A stretch of 23,120 bases of DNA from a virus (IMGVR_UViG_3300005056_000024:1-23120), one strand, 5' to 3'; positions 1 through 7,245 are shown, counted from the stretch's first letter. Numbers and translations: made by a program. The notes: a model not told the origin generated them from the letters alone.

Positions 1-822
1 ACCAACGGGGATTATCTTCACGCTGTCAGGTTTGCCGCCTGGAATGTTCAAAAACATAGACCGGAAATTACCCGCACCTTTGCTGTTTGCAATTTGTTCC
101 TTTAGCGCTTTTTCGTCTTCATCTTCAAAATCCGCATCAGCGGTATAAAAGATGTACCCCATGTGTGCGCCGTTCTCATAATACTTACGACGAAATAATG
201 TCGCGCTTTCATTCAATAATATGGATTGAATCCCTCCGATATATTCAGGCATTCCGTAAATCTGTTGTTTGATGTCGTAGTCTTTTAGGTGAATAACCTC
301 ATCAATCTTGTAAACGATTTTGTCAGCACCATTTGATTGCAATTGGCAATACTGTTTTGCCTCTTTCATTTTCCGCATATACATGGCGGGTAAATGTCGT
401 AGCTGTACCACTTGGTCAAAGGCATTGTAGATTTTTTGGAAATAGCAGTTACCAAAAACAAAACGATCAAACACAGCGGGGCCAAATTCTTTACGGGGTA
501 ACAGTGTGTTGTCGTTATACCACTTGAGAATCATATTGCGCTTAAAATGCAATGCGGTTTCATGGTGAGCATTGGCTGACTTAATGTTGGCAAGCCCTTG
601 CAGAGATACGGGCGGGTTGTAGTAATCACTGCCAGAGTCCGAAAAAACCCCGAGATAATTGGTGATGATGTTACCCAATACGGGTTCTGGATCGCCAAAA
701 TTAAAGGCCATTGGGCCACGTTGCGATCGGCTTTTGGTTTGACGCTGCGTGGGAGTACTTCCAATGACATTAAAAGCGATATTTGACACGGTTTTAAAAA
801 CTCGTTGTGACAGTGTTGACAT
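1..822 (-). CDS. Q: Phage portal protein (P2 gpQ family), 3' end cut by window edge
   Basis: The portal forms the dodecameric ring at the head vertex through which DNA is packaged and ejected, and to which neck proteins attach. The minus-strand frame is open from an ATG at 822 to base 1 (274 codons, no stop), so the C-terminus lies outside the window. The N-terminal part reads MSTLSQRVFKTV. Further in are an IHLKDYDIKQQIYG segment and a YYENGAHMGYIFYTAD segment, which match the P2 gpQ/PBSX-type portal pattern of 'IHL..D..Q.IYG.PEY' followed by 'YY.NG.H.G.I.Y'. The start is supported by a purine-rich AGAGAGAG just upstream and by its place 14 bases after the terminase stop. Terminase followed by portal on the opposite strand to gpO/gpN is the P2 arrangement. 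The family call is confident; only the end is missing. Confidence 0.93.
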   Translation of the reverse strand, partial: MSTLSQRVFKTVSNIAFNVIGSTPTQRQTKSRSQRGPMAFNFGDPEPVLGNIITNYLGVFSDSGSDYYNPPVSLQGLANIKSANAHHETALHFKRNMILKWYNDNTLLPRKEFGPAVFDRFVFGNCYFQKIYNAFDQVVQLRHLPAMYMRKMKEAKQYCQLQSNGADKIVYKIDEVIHLKDYDIKQQIYGMPEYIGGIQSILLNESATLFRRKYYENGAHMGYIFYTADADFEDEDEKALKEQIANSKGAGNFRSMFLNIPGGKPDSVKIIPVG

Positions 823-836
823 GAAACTCTCTCTTA

Positions 837-2597
837 TTAAAAGCCTACGGATGCTTTGCGTTTCTTACCGCTTAACGCCTCATTACTCAGCGCGTGCATG
901 ATTGAAAATGCCACATCGGCATGACCTGTTTCACTGGTACGGTCTGCGATGTAGGTGATTTTGTCTTGCCCTGTTGTGGTTTGCTGTACTTGTAGGAATG
1001 CGTGTGGGATCTCTGTGTGTTCAGCATCCCATTCAATTCTGCCACTCTCGATAACGTCCATAGCTTTTAGTACGAGTTGTGTTTTTGTTTCTAAGCTGTA
1101 ATGAATCGCCGTTGCCCGCCTAAAGAATTTTTGTACCATATCGAAAACACCTAACCCTGGGCCTGTTGTATCTACGCCAATGAAGACAACGTTGTATTTT
1201 ATGGTCAATTCTTCTATGCGGTTCGCTTGGAATGGGAAGCTTCCACGCAAATTGATTTTTTCAAGTACTCTAAACTTCCCCCCTTCTTTAAGGGGTGGGG
1301 CAATCACAACCACGGTGGATTTATCCCCTCTACGTGCTGGATCGTAACCAATCCATACCGGAAGGTTTCCATAGGGACGTAATTGTTTACGCTTGAAGTC
1401 TACCCAGGTAACGTTACTATCTACGGCACACTTAAACAGATCATCGAGTTTGAAGACCGATAAACCCGCCTCCATAAAGGCGCACATAAAGAGGTTGTTA
1501 AATTCCGCTTCACTGTATTCATCGATTAATTCGTCAATATCAAATAGGTCACACCCTTGTTTTTGTGCTTCCTTAACGGTGATAACGTTGCGCCATATCT
1601 TGTCTTGACCGAGTAATCCGTCTTTGAGCTTTTTGTGGGATAATTCAAACTCTACTTTTCTTACGCGTTTATCGTTGTATTTTTCACCCGTCCAAAGTGT
1701 GTAGGCACCATGAGATTTAACGGATGGTGTAGAGAAATAGGTTTTACGCCATTTTTTGTGTGCAGCAATACCGCTGGCTACTTTGTTTAATTTTAGGAAG
1801 TCAGGTATCCAAAACACTTCATCAATATACAAGTGCCCGTGGTATCCGTTGGCAGATCTGGCACTTGTCGACATAAATCGAAGTTCAGCGCCGTTACTTA
1901 GAGTGATCACCTCACCTTTAAATTCAGCATCAAGATACTTAACACCGAAAGCGATAATGTAAGCTTTGAATATTTCAGCTTGTGAGCGGGAGGCAGACAA
2001 GAACACCTGATTTTCACCCGTTAGAATGGCGTCCTCTAGTGCCTCCCATGCAAAATAATACGTGGCCCCAATCTGTCGAGACTTTAATATAAATCGTGTG
2101 CGTTGAAATTTGTTTTCATGCCATTTGTGCTGGTAGGAATAAAACAACTCTTCTCTAATCTCTGCGAGCTGTTCTTTTGTAATGTGTGATATGTCGTTAG
2201 CTTTACGCTTACTATTACCTTTGGAACGTCTATTACCTTTGGAGCGTTCCCCACCGCCACCGTCCTGTTCTGATTTTGCGCGTGCTACTTCTTTTTTAGT
2301 TCGGGCTTTCTTGAGTTCAATGTTGGCGAACTTATCGAGCTGGTTTATCAGTCGATCCATCTCGTTTAAATCAAATTCGTCTTTGTTGTCCTTTTCTGCA
2401 AGCGCTATTAGTCGACGCGTGATTGCTTGCTCAACGGTTTCATGCTGTAGAAGTTGTGTCCATGCGCCTTTTTGAGCCCACTGGTAAACCACTCGCGCAT
2501 TGTTAAGGCCGAGTTGCTTCTGTATCTCGTTTGGAGACCATTTTTTTAAATAGAGAAGCTTTGCAGATTCTATTATTTCGGGTGGGTAATTTGGCAT
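837..2597 (-). CDS. P: Terminase large subunit, ATPase/nuclease (P2 gpP family)
   Basis: This is the DNA-packaging motor: an N-terminal ATPase drives translocation and a C-terminal RNase H-like nuclease cuts the concatemer. Counting from the ATG at 2597 the protein has 586 residues, close to P2 gpP. Residues 20-46 look like a helix-turn-helix of the terminase ATPase N-terminus. The Walker A-like segment is SRQIGATYYF (173-182), Walker B is LYIDE (256-260), and candidate nuclease acidic residues are D419 (GYDPA), D476 (GVDTTG) and D561 (HADVAFS). A basic linker at about 95-133 contains a tandem SKGNRR/SKGNSK repeat from an 18-bp duplication. An in-frame TTG at 2627 would add 10 residues; neither start has a good ribosome site, and I prefer the ATG because family members begin with a comparably short lead. 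It lies directly upstream of the portal gene, in the same direction. Confidence 0.93.
   Translation of the reverse strand: MPNYPPEIIESAKLLYLKKWSPNEIQKQLGLNNARVVYQWAQKGAWTQLLQHETVEQAITRRLIALAEKDNKDEFDLNEMDRLINQLDKFANIELKKARTKKEVARAKSEQDGGGGERSKGNRRSKGNSKRKANDISHITKEQLAEIREELFYSYQHKWHENKFQRTRFILKSRQIGATYYFAWEALEDAILTGENQVFLSASRSQAEIFKAYIIAFGVKYLDAEFKGEVITLSNGAELRFMSTSARSANGYHGHLYIDEVFWIPDFLKLNKVASGIAAHKKWRKTYFSTPSVKSHGAYTLWTGEKYNDKRVRKVEFELSHKKLKDGLLGQDKIWRNVITVKEAQKQGCDLFDIDELIDEYSEAEFNNLFMCAFMEAGLSVFKLDDLFKCAVDSNVTWVDFKRKQLRPYGNLPVWIGYDPARRGDKSTVVVIAPPLKEGGKFRVLEKINLRGSFPFQANRIEELTIKYNVVFIGVDTTGPGLGVFDMVQKFFRRATAIHYSLETKTQLVLKAMDVIESGRIEWDAEHTEIPHAFLQVQQTTTGQDKITYIADRTSETGHADVAFSIMHALSNEALSGKKRKASVGF
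2212..2247. repeat. 18-bp tandem duplication within the terminase linker
   Basis: Two 18-base units (2212-2229 and 2230-2247) match at 17 of 18 positions, each beginning CTATTACCTTTGGA. On the minus strand they encode the consecutive six-residue units of the basic linker (SKGNRR and SKGNSK). The repeat is in frame and so changes only linker length. Confidence 0.7.
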
Positions 2598-2639
2598 AAC
2601 AGAATAATACGGTGTTTTTTTTAGCAAACCGCGTTAATT

Positions 2640-2686
2640 AATTCCTGGAAATTCCTAGAATGCAAAAATAGGAATTTATAGGAATT
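2640..2686. promoter_or_regulatory. Four-site symmetric AATTCCT operator-like array
   Basis: The heptamer AATTCCT occurs at 2640-2646 and 2650-2656. Its reverse complement AGGAATT occurs at 2670-2676 and 2680-2686. All four start positions fall on a 10-base grid, and both the inner and the outer pair are symmetric about 2663, so the sites would lie on one face of the DNA helix. The array lies in the divergent gap between the terminase/portal and head operons and covers a leftward -10-like TATAAA (2680-2675, minus strand). This is seen directly. That it binds a late-gene regulator is inference. Confidence 0.6.
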
Positions 2687-2692
2687 GTTTCC

Positions 2693-2707
2693 TTTGAATG
2701 ATTCAAA
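2693..2707. promoter_or_regulatory. 15-bp perfect palindrome in the divergent promoter region
   Basis: TTTGAATGATTCAAA is a perfect inverted repeat around G2700, just right of the AATTCCT array. It could be a dimeric activator or repressor site, and it overlaps the -35-like element of the predicted rightward promoter. The symmetry is seen; the function is inferred. Confidence 0.45.
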
Positions 2708-2722
2708 AATCCGGCGTAAATT
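2694..2722 (+). promoter_or_regulatory. Predicted rightward late promoter for the head-tail operon
   Basis: TTGAAT (2694-2699) and TAAATT (2717-2722) are separated by 17 bases, each matching the sigma-70 consensus at four of six positions. The promoter would transcribe gpO and all genes to its right. The weak match fits an activator-dependent late promoter. By eye I find no P2 Ogr-type TGT-N12-ACA site nearby, so the activator may use another sequence. Confidence 0.35.
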
Positions 2723-2778
2723 TCGTTTCATCAAGCAGCGATGCAAACAAACACTGAAAACTTACAAACGGATTGATC

Positions 2779-3645
2779 ATGGCGACACAGTTAAAAACCG
2801 GATGGTTATGTATAGCGACAAGTGGTGCAACGGTTGATGATAGTGGACGGATAATTGAAAAAGAATGGTTAAACGATATGGCGCAACATTACAGCGCCAA
2901 ATTGTACACCGCAAAAATTTGGCCTGATCATTCACGTTGGTATAGCGCGGGTAAAGTGCTGGCGCTTAAAGTAGAGAAAGCGACAGAGCCAGGGCTTGAA
3001 GATGAAGTGCAGTTGTTCGCTATTTTGGCCCCCAGTGACACGCTCATCAACGCAAATAGACAGGGACAGTATTCTTACTCGTCTATTGAAGTTATTAAAA
3101 ATTTCAGAAACAAAGATCACTTTTATTTAGGTGGCCTTGGTGCAACGGATAGCCCCGCAAGTGCAGGAACGGATGAGATGCGTTTTTCTGGTATCAAGTC
3201 TAATGACTTTGGTGATAGTGCATCAATTGGTTATTTCGATGGCCACAAGTTTGACCTCACTCAATGTATAGAAGAAGAGAAAGAGGGATTTCTAAATAAA
3301 TATTTTAATCGTAAAAAATCAACCAATGAACCGGAAGACGAAACCATGAAGCCAGAAGAAATAACCGCACTCGCATTAGCATTCAGTCAGGCACTAGAGC
3401 CACAGTTTACCGCGTTACAAACGGCAATCGCGGGTAATGAAGGCGGTTCAGTTGATGACGATACGCCTCCAGAAAGTGAAGAAAACAAGCAATACAAAGT
3501 GCTAGAGGATAGCCACAAAACGCTTCAAGAAAACTTTACCGCTTTAAACGACAAGTTTGAAGCATTGCAGAAAAATCCAGCGGGTGATGAAACCCCTCCT
3601 GGTGATGGTCGTGGTGGTGATGCAGAACACCCAGAGGTTATCTAG
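2779..3645 (+). CDS. O: Capsid scaffolding protein / maturation protease (P2 gpO family)
   Basis: P2 gpO is both the internal scaffold and the serine protease that matures the capsid. This 288-residue protein is close in length to P2 gpO (284). Residues matching the P2 Asp-His-Ser triad are D20 or D21, H51 in WPDHSRW, and S102 in YSSIEV, followed by GLGATDSPASAGT, a family hallmark. The C-terminal third is helical with coiled-coil character (about 240-272) and ends in a Gly/Pro/acidic tail, as expected of a scaffold domain. The start is the ATG at 2779 (MATQLKTGWL); a TTG six bases upstream is possible but less likely. An in-frame ATG at 3346 with its own GGAAG may produce a separate scaffold. 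It is the first gene of the rightward operon. Confidence 0.92.
   Translation: MATQLKTGWLCIATSGATVDDSGRIIEKEWLNDMAQHYSAKLYTAKIWPDHSRWYSAGKVLALKVEKATEPGLEDEVQLFAILAPSDTLINANRQGQYSYSSIEVIKNFRNKDHFYLGGLGATDSPASAGTDEMRFSGIKSNDFGDSASIGYFDGHKFDLTQCIEEEKEGFLNKYFNRKKSTNEPEDETMKPEEITALALAFSQALEPQFTALQTAIAGNEGGSVDDDTPPESEENKQYKVLEDSHKTLQENFTALNDKFEALQKNPAGDETPPGDGRGGDAEHPEVI
3346..3645 (+). CDS. Possible nested scaffold product from an internal gpO start
   Basis: In the same frame as gpO, codon 190 is ATG (3346), preceded by GGAAG at 3333-3337, eight bases away. Initiation here would give a 99-residue protein (MKPEEITALALAF...) made of the coiled-coil scaffold portion without the protease. Nested scaffolds made this way are known in other phages, for example lambda Nu3 inside C, but P2 is known for making a scaffold fragment by autoproteolysis. 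The ribosome site and its spacing are seen; use of the start is inference. Confidence 0.35.
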   Translation: MKPEEITALALAFSQALEPQFTALQTAIAGNEGGSVDDDTPPESEENKQYKVLEDSHKTLQENFTALNDKFEALQKNPAGDETPPGDGRGGDAEHPEVI

Positions 3646-3711
3646 TTAACCACACGTTTACCGTTGAATAAAACCACCTAATTTATTATTGAAGATAGCC
3701 GGAGAAAGAAT

Positions 3712-4749
3712 ATGCGTAACGCCACGCGATTAAAATTTAATGCCATGACTGCTGCGATGGCCCTCACGTACGGTGTGCCGAGTGTTGCTGAAAACTTCGC
3801 GGCAACACCTACCATTGAGCAACGCTTAATGGATAAAATTGTTGAATCAATCGCCTTTTTACAACAAATAAATATTGTTCCTGTTGATGAAATGGAAGGT
3901 GAAAAAATACTAGGTTCAGTAACGGGCGCTCCTGGTAAGCGAACGGATACCACCAATAATGATCGTCAAACCAGTGATCCACTGAACTTAGATCCCCATG
4001 GATATAAGTGTGTTTTTACTGAATACGATGTTCATATGAAATACGCCACCATTGACGCATGGGCAAAATTCCCTAACTTGCATGAGAAGTTTATGGGGTA
4101 TGTGCGATTAGCACAGGCTCATTCTAGCATTCGAACGGGGTGGCATGGACTTACTGCTGCCGCCGTGACAAATAGTGGCGCGAACCCGTTGGGCGAGGAT
4201 ACCAACATCGGTTGGTTGCAACATATTCGCGCCTACAACGGTGGTTCACAGATGATGAGTCAGGGCGAAGTCGCTGATGAGATTCGCATCGGTGAAGGTG
4301 CGGGTGCTGACTATCCCAATCTGGACGCTATGGTGCAGGATGTTAAGCAATTAGTTCACCCGCTGCATCGACAGGCAGGTGATCTTGTGGCTATTGTCGG
4401 GGATGATTTAACCTCAATGGATAAAGCGCAGCTTTATCAGGCGCAAGGACAAACACCCACTGAGAAAGAAAAGATTGAGTTGGCCAGCATTACCCGAACC
4501 TATGCAGGGTTACCAACACACCAGATTCCATTTTTTCCATCGACAGGGATTTTGGTTACCAGTTTTAAAAATCTGTCTATCTACCATCAGCAAGGCACCA
4601 TTCGACAGCATGTAATTGATAATCCAAAGCGTAGCCGTGTGGAGCATTACAACTCTACTAACGAGGCGTATGTGGTGGAGGATGTCGAGAAAACGGGTGC
4701 GATTGAATTTGCCAACGTCAAATTCTGGTCTGGTGATGCCTGGGTATAA
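3712..4749 (+). CDS. N: Major capsid protein (P2 gpN family)
   Basis: This is the HK97-fold shell protein. At 345 residues it is near P2 gpN (357) and shares its landmarks from end to end: MRNATRLKFNAM at the start, INIVPVDEMEGEKILGSVTG at 54-73, DAWAKF and GWHG in the middle, and near the end LSIYHQQGTIRQHVIDNPK followed by VEHYNSTNEAYVVED. P2 gpN is cut by gpO after residue 31 of the precursor; by alignment the corresponding spot is near F29 (AENF/AATPT). A GGAG sits nine bases before the ATG. The spacing to gpO is 66 bases, and a hairpin follows the stop codon. Confidence 0.95.
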   Translation: MRNATRLKFNAMTAAMALTYGVPSVAENFAATPTIEQRLMDKIVESIAFLQQINIVPVDEMEGEKILGSVTGAPGKRTDTTNNDRQTSDPLNLDPHGYKCVFTEYDVHMKYATIDAWAKFPNLHEKFMGYVRLAQAHSSIRTGWHGLTAAAVTNSGANPLGEDTNIGWLQHIRAYNGGSQMMSQGEVADEIRIGEGAGADYPNLDAMVQDVKQLVHPLHRQAGDLVAIVGDDLTSMDKAQLYQAQGQTPTEKEKIELASITRTYAGLPTHQIPFFPSTGILVTSFKNLSIYHQQGTIRQHVIDNPKRSRVEHYNSTNEAYVVEDVEKTGAIEFANVKFWSGDAWV

Positions 4750-4766
4750 CGCTCATCAGTTAAATG

Positions 4767-4792
4767 GTGCCCACTGAGTTAGCTGTGGGCAC
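4767..4792 (+). terminator. Hairpin just after the capsid gene; possible attenuator
   Basis: GTGCCCAC (4767-4774) pairs perfectly with GTGGGCAC (4785-4792) around a 10-base loop, 17 bases after the capsid stop. A run of six T bases occurs only at 4808-4813, 15 bases past the stem, so it is not a textbook Rho-independent terminator. It could stabilise the 3' end of capsid mRNA or reduce read-through into gpM, giving more capsid than terminase. The stem is seen; the role is inferred. Confidence 0.4.
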
Positions 4793-4823
4793 TAAATCGA
4801 ATCATTATTTTTTAGGTTACTGT

Positions 4824-5540
4824 ATGTATCAATCCCCAGCAATGAAACACAAGGCGCGAGTAAAAAAAGCACTAGCACTCAAGGCAGTAAAAGCACAAGC
4901 AGATAAATTGCTGCTTGAGCGCGATGCGGATTCTCCACCGGATTCACCCGAAGTGCTGGGGAGTGATTACCCAACGGCGTTAATTTCGCTCAAGGCAAAT
5001 CTTGATTTATTAAAAGGCCGTTCTATCCCTGAAAAAATAGAACTTAAAAAAGCACTTGTCCCGATTTATAAGGGATTTATCCAAGACTACATCGACAACG
5101 AAGAAAATTTCAAAAACGAAGTTTTGGTGACCATGATCATTTGGTTACTTGATGTTGAAGACATTGAGTGCGCCTTACAGTTCGCGTTTGTTGCTATCGA
5201 GCAAAATCAATCGATGCCTGAACGATTCAAGCGTGATTTGGTAACGTATGTTGTTGAAACCGTTTGTACGTGGGCGGAATTGCAATATGAGAAAGAGTTA
5301 AGTTCAAGCCCTTACTTTGATGAAGTGCTAGACATGATCGTTTCAGGTGAATGGTCTGTTTCACAAATGATTGTTGATAGTAAATGTTATCGCATTGCTG
5401 GAATGATTTCACAGCGTGAAGGTGAATATCAGAAAGCGGTTGAATGGTATGAGATGTGTATGAAGGTGAACCCCAAAGGGCACGGGGTAAAAACCAAGCA
5501 CGCTGAATGTGTCACAAAATTGAAAAAACAAAACGATTAA
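4824..5540 (+). CDS. M: Terminase small (endonuclease-associated) subunit, P2 gpM family
   Basis: gpM partners with gpP in the terminase holoenzyme and takes part in recognition and cutting of packaging DNA. The protein has 238 residues against 247 in P2. It begins MYQSPAMKHKARVKKALALK, resembling the P2 'SPAQRH..RV' start. The middle matches the 'LMTVMLWRLDTGDI.GAL' block of P2 as VTMIIWLLDVEDIECALQF. The C-terminus has a TPR-like segment (EGEYQKAVEWYEMCMKVNPKG) and ends in lysine-rich residues. I take the ATG at 4824, with AGG seven bases upstream, over an in-frame ATG at 4764 that lies inside the hairpin region. It is followed by a 109-base gap before gpL. Confidence 0.87.
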   Translation: MYQSPAMKHKARVKKALALKAVKAQADKLLLERDADSPPDSPEVLGSDYPTALISLKANLDLLKGRSIPEKIELKKALVPIYKGFIQDYIDNEENFKNEVLVTMIIWLLDVEDIECALQFAFVAIEQNQSMPERFKRDLVTYVVETVCTWAELQYEKELSSSPYFDEVLDMIVSGEWSVSQMIVDSKCYRIAGMISQREGEYQKAVEWYEMCMKVNPKGHGVKTKHAECVTKLKKQND

Positions 5541-5649
5541 AAAGGCTCCCCGCGAGGTGGCCTGACTGGTGTGAATTTGACTCTTTATTGCAGTCATTCT
5601 TCTAGTCAGCTCAGCGCCACACCTATTCTAGTATTTTGTGGAAATGATG
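5541..5649. other. Intergenic spacer between gpM and gpL with weak inverted repeats
   Basis: This gap of about 109 bases is the longest in the rightward operon. It holds an imperfect GC-rich hairpin, AGGC at 5543 pairing with a downstream GCCT. CTGACT and GGTGTG are each followed later by their complements AGTCAG and CACACC, in the crossed order a pseudoknot would need. There is no T-run and no clear promoter. I see no ORF that looks like a gene. Confidence 0.3.
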
Positions 5650-6117
5650 ATGTCTGGATTTACGGGAAAATCTGAAACGTACTTGAACACTCCGATCACC
5701 AATGACGGGTTTTTCCCTGACGTGGTATTGGGTGATTTTCAGCGTGATTACAGAATCCCCACAAAATACGAACAAGAAACCGTTACCGATAAACTTTTAA
5801 TATCCATTGTGCGAATCAATGAACAGCTAGAAGAACAGCAAGCGTTGTGGATATTAGAAGGTTTTGGAACGTTAGAGGCGGTTACTTCAAAAGAAGTTAA
5901 CGGTATTAGCATTCTGATTATTCGTTATAAAGAGGCGGTGTTCTGTTATGCAAAAGCGTTACTGATTGCTGAGTTTGCCAGCATAAACCGTAAAGACTCC
6001 GCGTTGAATATTACAACGGACATCGAGCCAATAGACACGCACTGGAAAACACGCAGTAGCAAGGCCGTTAGGCGGTTGCTGGGGCGAAAAACAACGATCA
6101 GTGTGGAATTGTTGTAA
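5650..6117 (+). CDS. L: Head completion/stabilisation protein (P2 gpL family)
   Basis: gpL is a neck protein that binds the portal after packaging and seals the head. The predicted protein has 155 residues (P2 about 169). It contains DGFFPDVVLGDFQRDYRIP, matching P2 'DGWFPDITLPDFR..VRL', then VTDKLLISIVRINEQL, a YKEAVFCYAKALLIAEF block corresponding to 'YRRAVYSWARASLIERY', and ends RLLGRKTTISVELL like P2 'GRPRMTVELI'. Three consecutive ATGs occur at 5644, 5647 and 5650. I prefer the last, because GGAA at 5640-5643 then has normal spacing. Its stop overlaps the next start (TAATG). Confidence 0.87.
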   Translation: MSGFTGKSETYLNTPITNDGFFPDVVLGDFQRDYRIPTKYEQETVTDKLLISIVRINEQLEEQQALWILEGFGTLEAVTSKEVNGISILIIRYKEAVFCYAKALLIAEFASINRKDSALNITTDIEPIDTHWKTRSSKAVRRLLGRKTTISVELL

Positions 6118-6605
6118 TGGCGACTAAAAAACTAGAAGCGTTAACGGCGTTCTTGTTAGACAAAGACATGGTATCCGCTAACCAGTTTGATAGCTGGATG
6201 CAGGACGGTGAACTTCAAATGTCAGGTAAGAATCAAGGGCATGGTTTGTTGATCTTTCGCCTTAACTACAATGCGTTTTTTTCGATTGAAGAGTACACGG
6301 GTAACGCCGATACGTTGTGCGTGCATGTTGTCACCTGGTTGATGGATAACGATCCGTGTAGAGATAGGGACGAGCTACCTAATCCAAGCATTGATGTTGA
6401 TGTTGGTGCAAACGGGGTTGCTGATGTTGAAATCTCTATCAACTTTATAGAAGACGTTGAAATGGTAGAAGACCCTGATGGTGATATTACCTTTAACGGA
6501 AAAACGTGGAGCATAGGCGAGGTTGAAATCAGTGTGGTTGATGAAATAGCCGTAGGCGACAACACCGAATTACCACCGGACTTGGTGTATGTCCACGAAA
6601 GTTAG
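6117..6605 (+). CDS. R: Tail completion protein, P2 gpR-like
   Basis: gpR proteins act at the head-proximal end of the tail to finish the tube and allow joining to the head. The 162-residue product has the family layout: an N-terminal helix (KLEALTAFLLDKDMV), a GLLIFRLNYNAFFSIEEYTG strand block like P2 'YRYTLNIVITDYAG', then NADTLCVHVVTWLMDNDP, and a Val/Asp-rich beta region. It is strongly acidic (DVDVGANGVADVEISINFIEDVEMV). It starts at an ATG overlapping the gpL stop by one base and overlaps the next gene by 17 bases, so translation is probably coupled. The assignment rests on pattern and gene order (L, R, S). Confidence 0.75.
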   Translation: MATKKLEALTAFLLDKDMVSANQFDSWMQDGELQMSGKNQGHGLLIFRLNYNAFFSIEEYTGNADTLCVHVVTWLMDNDPCRDRDELPNPSIDVDVGANGVADVEISINFIEDVEMVEDPDGDITFNGKTWSIGEVEISVVDEIAVGDNTELPPDLVYVHES

Positions 6606-7245
6606 TAAGTCGGGTGATTTACGCCTTAAAAATCAGATAGCGCTACTCAAGTTGCCATCAGCAAAACGAAAACGATTGCTGGCACGCGTAGGGCGAAAGG
6701 TTCGGGTTAAATCCCGTAAACGATTAAGAGAACAAAAAGACCTTAATGGCAGGCCGTGGGAAAAACGAAGCGGTAAAAGTAAACGGAAGATGTTGAGGGG
6801 CATGAGTAAACGTATTGCCGTTTATAGCAGCCCTGAAAAAGTGGACATTACCTTTAGCAATGCCCTAACCGGAAAAATTGCAAAGGCCCATCAAGAAGGT
6901 ATTGATGAGGTGATGACTAGCGCAAAGATGAGGCGCTTAAAAGGACAGCCAGATTACGATGCTCCGGCAACACGCAAACAAGCAAAGTCTCTGCGTGATG
7001 CGGGTTACAAAATTAGAAAAAAGAAAGGCAAGGGTTGGAAAAAACCGAGCCTAAAACATATTACAGAAACAATGACCATTGGTCAGGCAGGTTTGGTGTT
7101 ACGGGTATTGCGTGATGAAGCCAGCAAAAAGAGCTGGACAATACCGTTACCAAAGCGAAGTTTTTTAGGGGCTAGTGAGCGTGATGTTACCGAGCTAGTG
7201 GATGAAATTTTAGAAGACATACTGAAACCAGTAAAAAGGGCGTAA
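6589..7245 (+). CDS. S: Tail completion / virion morphogenesis protein (P2 gpS, Mu gpG family)
   Basis: The Phage_tail_S family takes part in tail completion and head-tail joining. The 218-residue, very basic protein carries the family signature in order: KVRVKSRKRLREQKDLNGRP with WEKR after it (residues about 37-62), a SSPEKVDITFSN segment, IAKAHQEG (matching 'A.iHq.G'), and a C-terminal 'R.fLG....d...l.d.i.d.l' block seen as RSFLGASERDVTELVDEIL. The ATG lies within the 3' end of gpR. Its basicity (many Lys/Arg in the first 70 residues and at 130-160) contrasts with the acidic gpR just before it and would suit interaction between the two; that last point is inference. Confidence 0.86.
   Translation: MSTKVSKSGDLRLKNQIALLKLPSAKRKRLLARVGRKVRVKSRKRLREQKDLNGRPWEKRSGKSKRKMLRGMSKRIAVYSSPEKVDITFSNALTGKIAKAHQEGIDEVMTSAKMRRLKGQPDYDAPATRKQAKSLRDAGYKIRKKKGKGWKKPSLKHITETMTIGQAGLVLRVLRDEASKKSWTIPLPKRSFLGASERDVTELVDEILEDILKPVKRA

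Noticed and set aside
2598-2627. Extended terminase start at TTG 2627
   Set aside because: TTG with AGGA 14 bases away is weak, and the ATG at 2597 gives an N-terminus like the family; the TTG start cannot be fully excluded.
2640-2686. CRISPR-like or attachment-site interpretation of the AATTCCT repeats
   Set aside because: The repeats are 7-10 bp, half of them inverted, with no unique spacers; there is no integrase or tRNA next to them. A regulatory array fits better.
2598-2778. P2 Ogr-type activator site (TGT-N12-ACA) in the divergent promoter region
   Set aside because: Each TGT I could find by eye in the gap lacks ACA at the required spacing on either strand.
4764-4823. gpM start at the upstream ATG (4764)
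   Set aside because: That ATG sits in the hairpin without a ribosome site, and the added 20 residues have no match to the P2 gpM N-terminus; ATG 4824 has AGG at proper spacing.
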